A stretch of DNA of 64,000 bases, taken from assembly GCF_008017545.1 (NCBI RefSeq), contig NZ_VRTZ01000001.1, positions 1,450,295 through 1,514,294 on the forward strand. Direction: 5' to 3'. The translations under genes and the position numbers were made by a program. The notes beneath the pieces are model-generated. The model was not told the DNA's origin. It saw nothing but the letters and a program-made list of their open reading frames with translations, and ran no database searches. Shown piece by piece: positions 1-7,389 of the stretch; positions within the stretch are counted from its first letter, which is position 1, and each line of letters begins with the position of its first letter. Source of the DNA: Homoserinibacter sp. GY 40078. GTDB lineage: Bacteria; Actinomycetota; Actinomycetes; Actinomycetales; Microbacteriaceae.

Positions 1-24
1 CTGAGACCCGAACCTGAACTGCGC

Positions 25-52
25 GAGCCCTGGTGGTCATCCACCGGGGCTC
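25..52. terminator. Hairpin terminator downstream of the O-methyltransferase gene
   Basis: Arms 25-36 and 41-52 form a 12-bp stem with one G-U type mismatch and a 4-nt loop (TCAT). No clear T run follows on either strand, so this is a G+C-rich actinobacterial-type terminator at best. It lies 48 nt past the stop of the minus-strand methyltransferase. The first 99 bases hold no gene that I can recognise. Confidence 0.5.
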
Positions 53-99
53 GTGGCTTCTTCGGGGAGGTCCCGGACCTCACCGAACGAGCGGGCGGT

Positions 100-732
100 T
101 CAGTCGCCCGTGCGGACGAGCTGCAGCAGTCCGTCGCCCGCCGTGCTGAGCGAGGCGGTTACCGCGGTCGACTCGGAGATCGTGGTGAGCAGCGCACGGA
201 AATCGGCGACCGTCTCGTCTCGCTGCGCGGGATCGGCCACGCGGCCCCGCCACAGCGCGTGCGCGACAGCGACGACACCGCCGATTCGTGCGATCCGGAG
301 CCCGTGCTCCACGTAGTCGAGCACCGAGGTGGAATCCGCGTCGACGAGCACGAGGTCGTATGCCCCGTCATTCATCCTGGGCAGCACCTCGGTGGCGCGG
401 CCCGCGATGAGCCGGGTGCGTGCGGGCGCGAGGCCCGCCTCCTGGAACGACTGACGCGCGCGGTTCTGGTGGTCCAGCTCCACGTCGATCGTCGTGAGGG
501 TCGCGCTCGGGGCGCCCTGCAGCAGCCAGAGCCCGCTGACACCGGCGCCCGTTCCGATCTCGAGGATGTTCTTCGCATCGAGCGCCGCCGCGAGCACCGC
601 GAGTTGCGCCCCGACGGCGGGGGAAATGGGATCCGCGCCGAGCTCGAGTGCGTGCTGCCGCGCGAGCTGCGTCGCGGGGGGCTCCACCGGGAACTCCTCC
701 GCGAACTTCCAACTCAGGTCTTGCTTGGCCAC
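100..732 (-). CDS. Class I SAM-dependent O-methyltransferase (family 3)
   Basis: A 210-residue cytosolic methyltransferase expected to move a methyl group from S-adenosylmethionine to a hydroxyl substrate. The SAM-binding glycine motif ILEIGTGAG is visible, followed by an acidic strand end TIDVEL and the YDLVLVDAD segment typical of the O-methyltransferase_3 family. I chose the GTG at 732 because GGAGG stands 4 nt upstream; an in-frame GTG at 753 would overlap the likely -10 element (750-755, TAGTGT on the minus strand). It is divergent from tatB, the same arrangement as Rv1220c and Rv1224 in M. tuberculosis. The substrate is not predictable. Confidence 0.85.
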   Translation of the reverse strand: MAKQDLSWKFAEEFPVEPPATQLARQHALELGADPISPAVGAQLAVLAAALDAKNILEIGTGAGVSGLWLLQGAPSATLTTIDVELDHQNRARQSFQEAGLAPARTRLIAGRATEVLPRMNDGAYDLVLVDADSTSVLDYVEHGLRIARIGGVVAVAHALWRGRVADPAQRDETVADFRALLTTISESTAVTASLSTAGDGLLQLVRTGD

Positions 733-778
733 GCGTCCTCCAGCCCTCAACACTAGGGCCCCTCGCGACTGCGCCGGT

Positions 779-784
779 TATCCT
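779..784 (+). promoter_or_regulatory. -10 element TATCCT, leaderless tatB
   Basis: TANNNT hexamer ending 6 nt before the GTG start of tatB, so transcription should begin on or next to the start codon. Confidence 0.6.
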
Positions 785-790
785 GAGCGG

Positions 791-1171
791 GTGTCCTTCG
801 GGTTGACCTTCGACAAGCTGCTGATCATCTTGGTGATCGCGGTGTTCCTCGTCGGTCCGGAGCGCCTGCCGGGCTATGCCGCCCAGCTCGCGCGGCTCAC
901 AAAGTCGCTCCGCCAGATGGCATCGGGTGCCCGCGATCGGATGCGCGAGGAGATGGGGCCGGAGTTCGACGAGGTCGACTGGGCCAAGCTCGACCCCCGC
1001 AAGTACGACCCGCGGCGCATCATCCGCGATGCGCTCATGGAGGAGGATCCGGCGGCGCCGGTCGCGGCGGGTCCGTCGGCTCCGCGACGCTCCAGCGCCA
1101 CGGCGTACGAGTTGCGGCAGCGCAGGCTCGGCAAGGGTGCGGTGCCGCCGTTCGACGCCGAGGCGACGTAG
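791..1171 (+). CDS. tatB: Sec-independent protein translocase subunit TatB
   Basis: A 126-residue twin-arginine translocation component. The N-terminus (FGLTFDKLLIILVIAVFLVG) is a single membrane segment followed by the conserved P-E-R-L-P hinge and an amphipathic helix (AAQLARLTKSLRQMAS), the standard TatA/B architecture. The longer charged cytoplasmic tail with the EFDEVDW segment fits TatB rather than TatA. The GTG at 791 gives the expected very short N-terminus and follows a leaderless -10. It probably recruits folded Tat substrates together with TatC, which is not in this window. Confidence 0.92.
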   Translation: MSFGLTFDKLLIILVIAVFLVGPERLPGYAAQLARLTKSLRQMASGARDRMREEMGPEFDEVDWAKLDPRKYDPRRIIRDALMEEDPAAPVAAGPSAPRRSSATAYELRQRRLGKGAVPPFDAEAT

Positions 1172-1190
1172 CGCGGCTGCCCCGGGTCCG

Positions 1191-1222
1191 GAGCCCGAGC
1201 CCGAAGCCCGAGCCCGAAGCCC
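1191..1222. repeat. 13-bp tandem repeat between convergent genes
   Basis: Two perfect copies of GAGCCCGAAGCCC (1197-1209 and 1210-1222), preceded by a partial copy, fill the space between tatB and the convergent dehydrogenase gene. Probably slippage-derived filler. Confidence 0.7.
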
Positions 1223-1228
1223 TGACCG

Positions 1229-2779
1229 TCAGCGGCGGCGGACCGCCTTGAGCGTGCGCAGCAGCACGACCATGAGCCCCACGAGCCGACCGAACTCGTA
1301 ACCCGCGCGCGGCAGCTGCATGAGTCCGGTGGTCTCGCCGATCGTGGTGGACTGCACGAAGCGCTCGAGGCCCTCGCGGCCGTTGCGGCGGCCGAGCCCC
1401 GACTGCTTCACGCCGCCCATGGGTGCGTCGATGGACCCGAAGGTGGCGCGGTACCCCTCGCCGATGTTCACGGATCCGGCCTCGAGTCGCGCGGCGACGG
1501 CGCGGGCGCGGGCGCGGGATCCGCTCATGACGGATGCGTTGAGCCCGTACTCCGAGGCGTTCGAGGCGCGGATGGCGTCGTCGGCGGAGTCGACGATCGT
1601 CACGGCGACGAGGGGCCCGAAGGTCTCGCCGGTGGAGCACGCCATGTCGTCAGTGACGTCGGTGAGCACGGTGGGCTCCATGACGAGCGGGCCGAGGTCG
1701 GGGCGTGCGTGGCCGCCGGCGAGCAAGGTCGCCCCCTTGCCGAGGGCGTCGTCGAGGTGGGCTGTGACGCGCTCGAGCTGGGCGCGGGTGGCGAGGGATC
1801 CGACATCCGGCGTGTAGTCGAACGACGTGCCGATCGCGAGGCCGGCGACCCGATCGGCGAACGCGGGCACGAAGCGATCCGCGATGCCGCGTTCGACGTA
1901 CACGCGCTCGACCGAGACGCACAGCTGCCCGGCGGCGGAGAAGCATCCGTAGGCGGCATCGGCGGCGGCCTTCTCGACGTCCACGTCGTCGAGCACGATG
2001 AGCGGGTTCTTGCCGCCGAGCTCCATCGACGATCCGATGAGGCGCCCAGCGGCGCGCTGCGCGACGGTGCGGCCGGTGGCGGTGGATCCGGTGAAGCAGA
2101 CGTAGTCGGCGGCGTCGACGACGGCCGAGCCGATCTCGGCGCCCGGACCGGTGACGACGGCCCACAGCTCCGGCGGGAGCCCCGCGTCGAGGAACGCGCG
2201 GCGGGCGAGCAGCACCGAGAGGGCGCCCTGATCGTCGGCCTTCTGCACGATCGCGTTGCCGGTGGCGAGTGCGGGGACGACGTCCATGATGCCGAGGACG
2301 AGCGGGTAGTTCCACGGGGTGATGACCCCGACGAGACCCTTCGGGTTCACGCGCACACGCGCGCGCACGACGAGCGGGATGCCTCCGCGGCGTCGGCCGC
2401 CCGCGAGCACGCGCCGCGCCGAGAGAGCCGCGTAGCGGATCGCGGCGGCGGAGTTGAAGACCTCCTCGAAGGCCTGCCCGCGCGTCTTGCCCGTCTCGGT
2501 CTGCACGGCGTCGAGCAGCAGCTCGCGTCGATCGAGCAGCAGGTCGTGGGCGCGCAGCAGCACGGCGCGCCGATGGGCGTCGCCCGCGTCGCGCCAGGCG
2601 CGCTGCGCCGCTCGTGCGCGCGCCGCCGCATCCTGCACCTCGGCGGGGGTCGCATGGGGGAGCCGGTACAGCTCCTCGCCCGTGAAGGGCGCGACGACGG
2701 ACACGGGATCGGCGGCACGGCCGGCGAGGTCGGTGACGAGCTCGTCGGCGAGCGTGCGCGGCAGCATCGAGCCGGACAT
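1229..2779 (-). CDS. Succinic semialdehyde dehydrogenase-like aldehyde dehydrogenase
   Basis: A 516-residue NAD(P)-dependent aldehyde dehydrogenase, closest in layout to actinobacterial succinic semialdehyde dehydrogenases. Visible landmarks: PWNYP (about 155-159), FTGST (229-233), ELGGKNP with the general base Glu253, GQLC with catalytic Cys287, and ETFGPL near the C-terminus. A basic, hydrophobic tail after residue 490 is unusual for the family core and could associate with the membrane. ATG start with a leaderless -10 (TAGACT, 6 nt upstream). Substrate assignment is by family only; the divergent neighbour is a transporter/decarboxylase operon, so a shared catabolic role is possible but unproven. 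Confidence 0.88.
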   Translation of the reverse strand: MSGSMLPRTLADELVTDLAGRAADPVSVVAPFTGEELYRLPHATPAEVQDAAARARAAQRAWRDAGDAHRRAVLLRAHDLLLDRRELLLDAVQTETGKTRGQAFEEVFNSAAAIRYAALSARRVLAGGRRRGGIPLVVRARVRVNPKGLVGVITPWNYPLVLGIMDVVPALATGNAIVQKADDQGALSVLLARRAFLDAGLPPELWAVVTGPGAEIGSAVVDAADYVCFTGSTATGRTVAQRAAGRLIGSSMELGGKNPLIVLDDVDVEKAAADAAYGCFSAAGQLCVSVERVYVERGIADRFVPAFADRVAGLAIGTSFDYTPDVGSLATRAQLERVTAHLDDALGKGATLLAGGHARPDLGPLVMEPTVLTDVTDDMACSTGETFGPLVAVTIVDSADDAIRASNASEYGLNASVMSGSRARARAVAARLEAGSVNIGEGYRATFGSIDAPMGGVKQSGLGRRNGREGLERFVQSTTIGETTGLMQLPRAGYEFGRLVGLMVVLLRTLKAVRRR

Positions 2780-2785
2780 GGGGCG

Positions 2786-2791
2786 AGTCTA
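2786..2791 (-). promoter_or_regulatory. -10 element TAGACT, leaderless dehydrogenase gene
   Basis: Minus-strand TAGACT ends 6 nt before the ATG at 2779. Confidence 0.6.
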
Positions 2792-2806
2792 GTTGGACGA
2801 GTGTCC

Positions 2807-2839
2807 GAGTTCCCACCCCTGTACCGGGGGTGAGAACTC
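2807..2839. repeat. Inverted repeat between divergent promoters
   Basis: Arms 2807-2819 and 2827-2839 (GAGTTCCCACCCC against GGGGTGAGAACTC) pair over 12 of 13 positions around a 7-nt centre. It sits 16 nt upstream of the dehydrogenase -10 and about 70 nt upstream of the transporter -10, so it could be an operator for either gene or a structure in an antisense transcript. Confidence 0.55.
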
Positions 2840-2906
2840 GTCTGGCGCACTCGGCGCGGATGGGTTCGAACGGCGACGGCGCCGCGGTAGAGGGCCCCCC
2901 GCCCGC

Positions 2907-2912
2907 TAGGGT
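2907..2912 (+). promoter_or_regulatory. -10 element TAGGGT, leaderless transporter gene
   Basis: TANNNT ending 7 nt before the ATG at 2920. Confidence 0.55.
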
Positions 2913-2919
2913 GGCCCGC

Positions 2920-4302
2920 ATGACGCCGCCGTCCGGTTCCCGACCGCTTCGCGCTTCCGTGATCGCCCGCTACGCCGCGGGCTCCCTCGGCACGGGCGGA
3001 TTCGCCACGCTGCCCGGCCTGGTGCTGGTCATCTACCTGACCGACACCCTGGGGGTCGCGGCCCTCTGGGCGGGTCTGCTCGTCACCGCGGCGAAGGTGT
3101 GGGACGTCATCATCGACCCCGTGATCGGCGGGCGCAGCGACATCAGCCTCGCCCACACCGGATCGCGCCGCCGCTTCATGCTGCTCGGCGCGCTCTTCCT
3201 GCCGCTGTTCTTCGTGCTGACGTTCGCCGCACCGACCGCGATCGGCCCGGTGGCGGGCGGGATCTGGGTGCTCATCGCGTTCCTTCTGGCCGCCACGGCG
3301 TTCAGCCTCTTCCAGGTGCCCTACATCGCGCTGCCCGCCGAACTCGTCGAGGACTACGACGCCCGAACCCGCCTGCTCTCCACGCGCGTCGTCGTGCTGA
3401 CCGTCGCGATCCTGCTCTTCGGAGCGGGTGGTCCGGCGCTCCGCAAGGCGTTCGGAGGCGAGACCCCGGCCGGATACCTCGGCATGGCACTCGTCGCGGG
3501 CGTGCTGCTGGGCGTCGGGATGCTGATCGCCGTGACCTCCGCGCCTCGGGGGCTTCCTTCGGCCCCGCCGCCCCGCGCGAGCCTCGCGTCGTTCTACGCG
3601 GACGGGGTCGCGGCTCTCCGGCGCAGCAAGCCGTTCCGCGCGCTGCTCGGCACTTTCATGCTCCAGGCGCTCGCGACCGGCATGATGCTCGCGGGCGCCG
3701 CCTACATCGCCAAGTGGGTCCTCAACGACCCGGACGACGGCACCACGTTCCTCTTCGTTGCACTCATCGCTCCCGCCCTCGTCTGCGCACCGATCTGGGC
3801 GGTCATCTCGCGGCGCACGGGCAAGGAGTGGGCCTTCGGCTTCGCGTCGGTGCTCTACGGGCTTGCGGCGCTCTCGCTCGTCCTCCTCGTCTGGGTCCCG
3901 GGGCCGTGGCTCTACGCATCCGTGGGTCTTGCGGGTGCCGCGTACGCGGGGATGCAGACGCTGCCGATGGCGATGCTCCCCGACGTCATCTCCCACGACG
4001 CTCGCGCCCACGGATCCGGCCGGGCGGGGGTGTTCGGCGGCGTCTGGACCGCGGGGGAGACGACCGGCATGGCTCTCGGCGCGGTCGCCCTCTCGATCGT
4101 GCTCGCGATCGCCGGATACCAGGAGGGCGTCGCGGGGTCGGTGCTCGAACAGTCGCCGGATGCCATCCTCGGCATCGTGCTGAGCTTCTCGATCGTCCCC
4201 GCCATCATGATCGGGCTGAGCCTCTGGACTCTCAGCCGCTATCCGCTCCGACGATCCGATCTCGAGGAGGCGCTCGCTCCGCTTCCGGAGGCGCTCCCGT
4301 GA
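2920..4302 (+). CDS. MFS transporter of the glycoside-pentoside-hexuronide (GPH) type
   Basis: A 460-residue polytopic membrane protein with about 12 hydrophobic segments. The N-terminal TAAKVWDVIIDPVIG segment followed by SDISLAHTGSRRRF is the GPH signature (the D-P-x-x-G loop and the R-R-R-F positive cluster), as in melibiose- and glucuronide-type symporters. I chose ATG 2920, which follows a leaderless -10; an in-frame GTG at 2911 overlaps that element. Its stop overlaps the start of the PLP decarboxylase gene by 4 nt (GTGA), so the two are translationally coupled and the transporter probably supplies that enzyme's substrate. Confidence 0.85.
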   Translation: MTPPSGSRPLRASVIARYAAGSLGTGGFATLPGLVLVIYLTDTLGVAALWAGLLVTAAKVWDVIIDPVIGGRSDISLAHTGSRRRFMLLGALFLPLFFVLTFAAPTAIGPVAGGIWVLIAFLLAATAFSLFQVPYIALPAELVEDYDARTRLLSTRVVVLTVAILLFGAGGPALRKAFGGETPAGYLGMALVAGVLLGVGMLIAVTSAPRGLPSAPPPRASLASFYADGVAALRRSKPFRALLGTFMLQALATGMMLAGAAYIAKWVLNDPDDGTTFLFVALIAPALVCAPIWAVISRRTGKEWAFGFASVLYGLAALSLVLLVWVPGPWLYASVGLAGAAYAGMQTLPMAMLPDVISHDARAHGSGRAGVFGGVWTAGETTGMALGAVALSIVLAIAGYQEGVAGSVLEQSPDAILGIVLSFSIVPAIMIGLSLWTLSRYPLRRSDLEEALAPLPEALP

Positions 4303-5774
4303 GCGCGTTCGAGCGGCAGCCCGCCGCGGTGCTCGAGCAGCTCGCCGCGTTGCGGGAACTCGATCCGCCCACGCATGGCGGGCACGTGCTCAGCTACGTC
4401 TACGATTCGGGCCTCGCGGAGCTCGACGAGCTCGCCGCCGCCGCCATCCGCGCGGTGCAGCCCGTCAACGGGCTCGACCCGACGACCTTCGCGTCCGTCG
4501 CGGTGCTCGAATCCGAGCTCGTCGGCTTCGTTCGCGGCATCCTGCACGGGGACGCCGATGTGGTGGGCACCGCGACCACGGGCGGCACCGAGAGTTGCCT
4601 GCTCGCCGTCAAGACGGCCCGCGAGACCTGGCGGGCGCAGAACCCGGATGCCGGGCGCCCGCGACTCGTCGCGCCGACCACGGTGCACGCCGCGTTCCAG
4701 AAGGCGGCCGCCTACTTCGACCTCGAGCTCGATCTCGTGCCGGTGGACGCCGATGGCCGGGTGGTGGCGAGCGAGGTGATCCGCCGTCTCGGCGGCGACG
4801 TCGCGCTGGTGGTGCTCTCGGCGCCCAGCTACCCGTTCGCGGCGCTCGACCCCGTGGGGGAGGTCGCTCCCGCCGCGGCGGAGCTCGGCATCCCGCTACA
4901 CGTGGATGCCTGCATCGGCGGACTCGTGCTGCCGTTCTGGGCGGAGGCGACCGGAGCCGACCTGCCCGCGTGGGACTTCACCGTCGCCGGCGTCACGAGC
5001 GTCAGCGCCGACCTGCACAAGTTCGGCTACGCGCCGAAGGGCGCATCCGTGCTCCTGCAGCGGGGTCGTGATCGTCAGCGGATGCAGTACTTCGCCACGA
5101 CCCGCTGGCCCGGCTACCCGGTCGTGAATCCCACGATCCTCGGCTCCAAATCCGCGGGCCCCCTCGCCGCGGCATGGGCGATCACGCAGACGCTCGGCAC
5201 CGACGGGTTCGCGCGCCTCGCTGCCGCCTGTGCCCGCGGCACGGCCGCCCTCGTCAACGTGATCGGCGGGATCGAGGGGCTGCGAGTCGTCGGCGACCCG
5301 GTCGGGCCGCTGCTTGCCGTCGCTGCCGATGAGAGCGTGCCGGAGGATCGCCGCGTCGACCCGCACCACTGGGCGGACGCCGTGCGCGCGCACGGCTTCG
5401 TGCTGCAGCTGCAGCCGGCGCTCGTGCAGCCAGACGGCACCGTGCTGCCTCCGACCACCCATCTCACGATCACCCCGGTGACGGAAGCAGTGCTCGGCGA
5501 CCTCGGCACGGCGCTCGTCGCCGGAGCGGATGCCGTGCGCGGCGTGCCGCACATCGATGGCACCGCTCTGCTCGCGGGGCTCCCGCCGCTCGATCCGGCC
5601 CACCTCGACGCCGACACCGCGTGGGCGCTGTTGCAGGGCTTCGGGATCGGTCAGGGCGCCGAGCTGCCGGACGCTCAGGCGCCGCTCGTGGCGCTCATCG
5701 AAGCGCTGCCCGCCCCCGTCGCGGAGCGGCTGCTCACCGAGCTGCTCGGCCGGCTCGTGGAGCCGCGCGGGTAG
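4299..5774 (+). CDS. PLP-dependent decarboxylase / sphingosine-1-phosphate lyase-like enzyme
   Basis: A 491-residue fold-type I PLP enzyme of the group II decarboxylase family. The phosphate-binding TTGGTES (93-99), the cofactor-stacking and Asp motif HVDACIGG (201-208) and the Schiff-base lysine in SADLHKFGYAPKG (Lys241) are all present. The S-x-x-x-H-K-F-G-x-x-x-K-G context is shared by sphingosine-1-phosphate lyases and glutamate/tyrosine decarboxylases; overall spacing is nearer the lyase branch. It overlaps the GPH transporter by GTGA and ends 5 nt before the convergent mrp gene. The substrate is uncertain: an amino acid or a phosphorylated long-chain or small amine are both possible. 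Confidence 0.82.
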   Translation: MSAFERQPAAVLEQLAALRELDPPTHGGHVLSYVYDSGLAELDELAAAAIRAVQPVNGLDPTTFASVAVLESELVGFVRGILHGDADVVGTATTGGTESCLLAVKTARETWRAQNPDAGRPRLVAPTTVHAAFQKAAAYFDLELDLVPVDADGRVVASEVIRRLGGDVALVVLSAPSYPFAALDPVGEVAPAAAELGIPLHVDACIGGLVLPFWAEATGADLPAWDFTVAGVTSVSADLHKFGYAPKGASVLLQRGRDRQRMQYFATTRWPGYPVVNPTILGSKSAGPLAAAWAITQTLGTDGFARLAAACARGTAALVNVIGGIEGLRVVGDPVGPLLAVAADESVPEDRRVDPHHWADAVRAHGFVLQLQPALVQPDGTVLPPTTHLTITPVTEAVLGDLGTALVAGADAVRGVPHIDGTALLAGLPPLDPAHLDADTAWALLQGFGIGQGAELPDAQAPLVALIEALPAPVAERLLTELLGRLVEPRG

Positions 5775-5779
5775 CCGGG

Positions 5780-6877
5780 CTACAGCAGAGAGCGGCCGGA
5801 GAGGCCGCGACCCCGCGCGAGCAGCGCATCCGCCAGCTCGCCGACGGCGCTCGCAGCGGGAGCTGCGGGATCTGCGGGGTCTGCGGGGTCTGCAGGGTCG
5901 GCGCTCGCGTCTCCGAGCATGACCGGCACGCCCGCGTCACCGGCAGCGGCGACCGCGGGCGAGAGCGGGATCCGCGCCAGCACCGGCACCTCCAGCCGCC
6001 GCGCCACCTCGTCACCGCCGCCCGATCCGAAGACACCACCCGACATGTTCTCCACCACGCCCACGACCGTCTGACCGGTCTGCCGTGCGACGAGCCCCGA
6101 GCGCTCCGCGACCGACGCGGCCGCCGCTTGCGGTGTCGTCACCACCACGACCTCCGCGTTCGGCAGCAGCTGACCCAGAGTGATCGCCACGTCGCCCGTG
6201 CCGGGCGGCAGATCCAGCAGCAGCACATCCAGGTCGCCGAAGAACACATCCGTCAGAAACTGCTGCATCGTGCGGTGGAGCAGCGGGCCACGCCAGGAGA
6301 CCGGGGTGCCGTCGTCGACGAACATGCCGATCGAGATGACCTTCACGCCGTGCGCCACGGGCGGCAGGATCATGTCGCCCACCTGCGTCGGCTTCGCGTC
6401 CGCAACGCCCAGGATCCCGGGGATCGAGAACCCGAACACGTCTGCGTCCACGAGACCCACCGCGAGGCCGCGCGAAGCGAGGGCCACCGCGAGCTCCGCC
6501 GTCACCGTCGACTTGCCGACCCCGCCCTTGCCCGAGGTCACCGCGATCACCCGGGTGAGCGTGCCCGGGCCGAACGGCATCCGTCGTTCCCCGCGCAATC
6601 GCGTCACGAGCGCGTCGCGTTCGGCCGGGGTCATCACGCCGATCTCCAGGTCGACGGCGTCGACCCCCGGCACCGCGAGCACCGCATCCCGCACGTCGCG
6701 TTCGATGCGGTCGGCTGCCGGACATCCGACGATCGTCAGGCGCAGCTCGACACGCGCGGTCCCATCCGCGACATCGATGCCCCGCACCATGTCGAGCTCG
6801 GTGATGGGGCGACGGATCTCCGGATCCTGCACGCGGGCCAGCGCGGCCCGCACGGCGTCCGGGCCGGCCGACGTCAC
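5780..6877 (-). CDS. mrp: Mrp/NBP35-family Fe-S carrier ATPase
   Basis: A 365-residue P-loop ATPase expected to assemble or carry iron-sulfur clusters. An N-terminal MIP18/DUF59 domain (about 1-85, with the VGCPAAD cysteine motif) precedes the deviant Walker A SGKGGVGKST (about 115-124), the D-A-D-V-F-G-F-S-I-P switch and the DLPPGTGD motif. Following ENMSG, the CxxC seen in many Mrp/ApbC proteins is absent (GGVFGSGGG), and a proline-alanine-aspartate repeat lies near the C-terminus. The GTG start at 6877 overlaps the DUF1003 stop by 4 nt (GTGA). Same operon order as in other actinobacteria. Confidence 0.9.
   Translation of the reverse strand: MTSAGPDAVRAALARVQDPEIRRPITELDMVRGIDVADGTARVELRLTIVGCPAADRIERDVRDAVLAVPGVDAVDLEIGVMTPAERDALVTRLRGERRMPFGPGTLTRVIAVTSGKGGVGKSTVTAELAVALASRGLAVGLVDADVFGFSIPGILGVADAKPTQVGDMILPPVAHGVKVISIGMFVDDGTPVSWRGPLLHRTMQQFLTDVFFGDLDVLLLDLPPGTGDVAITLGQLLPNAEVVVVTTPQAAAASVAERSGLVARQTGQTVVGVVENMSGGVFGSGGGDEVARRLEVPVLARIPLSPAVAAAGDAGVPVMLGDASADPADPADPADPAAPAASAVGELADALLARGRGLSGRSLL
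5862..5897. repeat. 9-bp tandem repeat encoding Pro-Ala-Asp units
   Basis: Four near-identical 9-bp units (consensus GTCTGCGGG on the plus strand) inside mrp encode a D-P-A repeat in the linker before the last helix. A likely slippage site that changes linker length without breaking the frame. Confidence 0.75.
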
Positions 6878-7389
6878 GTCGCGTCCTCGCCCGAGGTCTC
6901 CGGTTCCTCCGACTTGTCGAGCTCCTCGAGCAGGGCGCGCAGCTCCGCACGGATGAAGTCCTTCGTCGCCATCTCGCGCACCGCGAGCCGCAACGCGACC
7001 ACCTCGCGTGCCAGGTACTCGGTGTCGGCGAGGTTGCGTTCGGCGCGCTGCCGGTCCTGCTCGATCTGCACCCGGTCGCGGTCGTCCTGCCGGTTCTGCG
7101 CCAACAGGATGAGCGGGGCGGCATACGAGGCCTGCAACGACAGGATCAGCGTCAGCAGCGTGAAGTTCTGAACCCGCGGATCGAACTGCCACTCCTCCGG
7201 CGCCATCGAGTTGTAGGTGAGCCAGACGACCACGATGATCGTCATCCCGATGAGGAACCAGCTCGTCCCCATCGCGCGCGCGAACGACTCCGAGAACCGC
7301 CCCATCCGATCCCTGCCGGACGGGCGGAAACCGAACGTCGAACGGAAGCCCTTCGGGGCGTCGAGTCGGGGATCGTTACGTCGTGCCAC
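6874..7389 (-). CDS. DUF1003 family membrane protein
   Basis: A 171-residue protein with two membrane segments (about 42-60 and 75-97) and a highly charged, probably coiled-coil C-terminal half (about 100-160). The RSESF-like FSESFARAMGTSWFL and N-S-M-A-P-E-E-W-Q-F-D-P segments match the DUF1003 family, whose function is unknown. Its GTG start lies inside the end of the upstream MgtE-like gene (14-nt overlap) and its stop overlaps mrp (GTGA), so the three genes form one coupled operon. Confidence 0.85.
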   Translation of the reverse strand: MARRNDPRLDAPKGFRSTFGFRPSGRDRMGRFSESFARAMGTSWFLIGMTIIVVVWLTYNSMAPEEWQFDPRVQNFTLLTLILSLQASYAAPLILLAQNRQDDRDRVQIEQDRQRAERNLADTEYLAREVVALRLAVREMATKDFIRAELRALLEELDKSEEPETSGEDAT

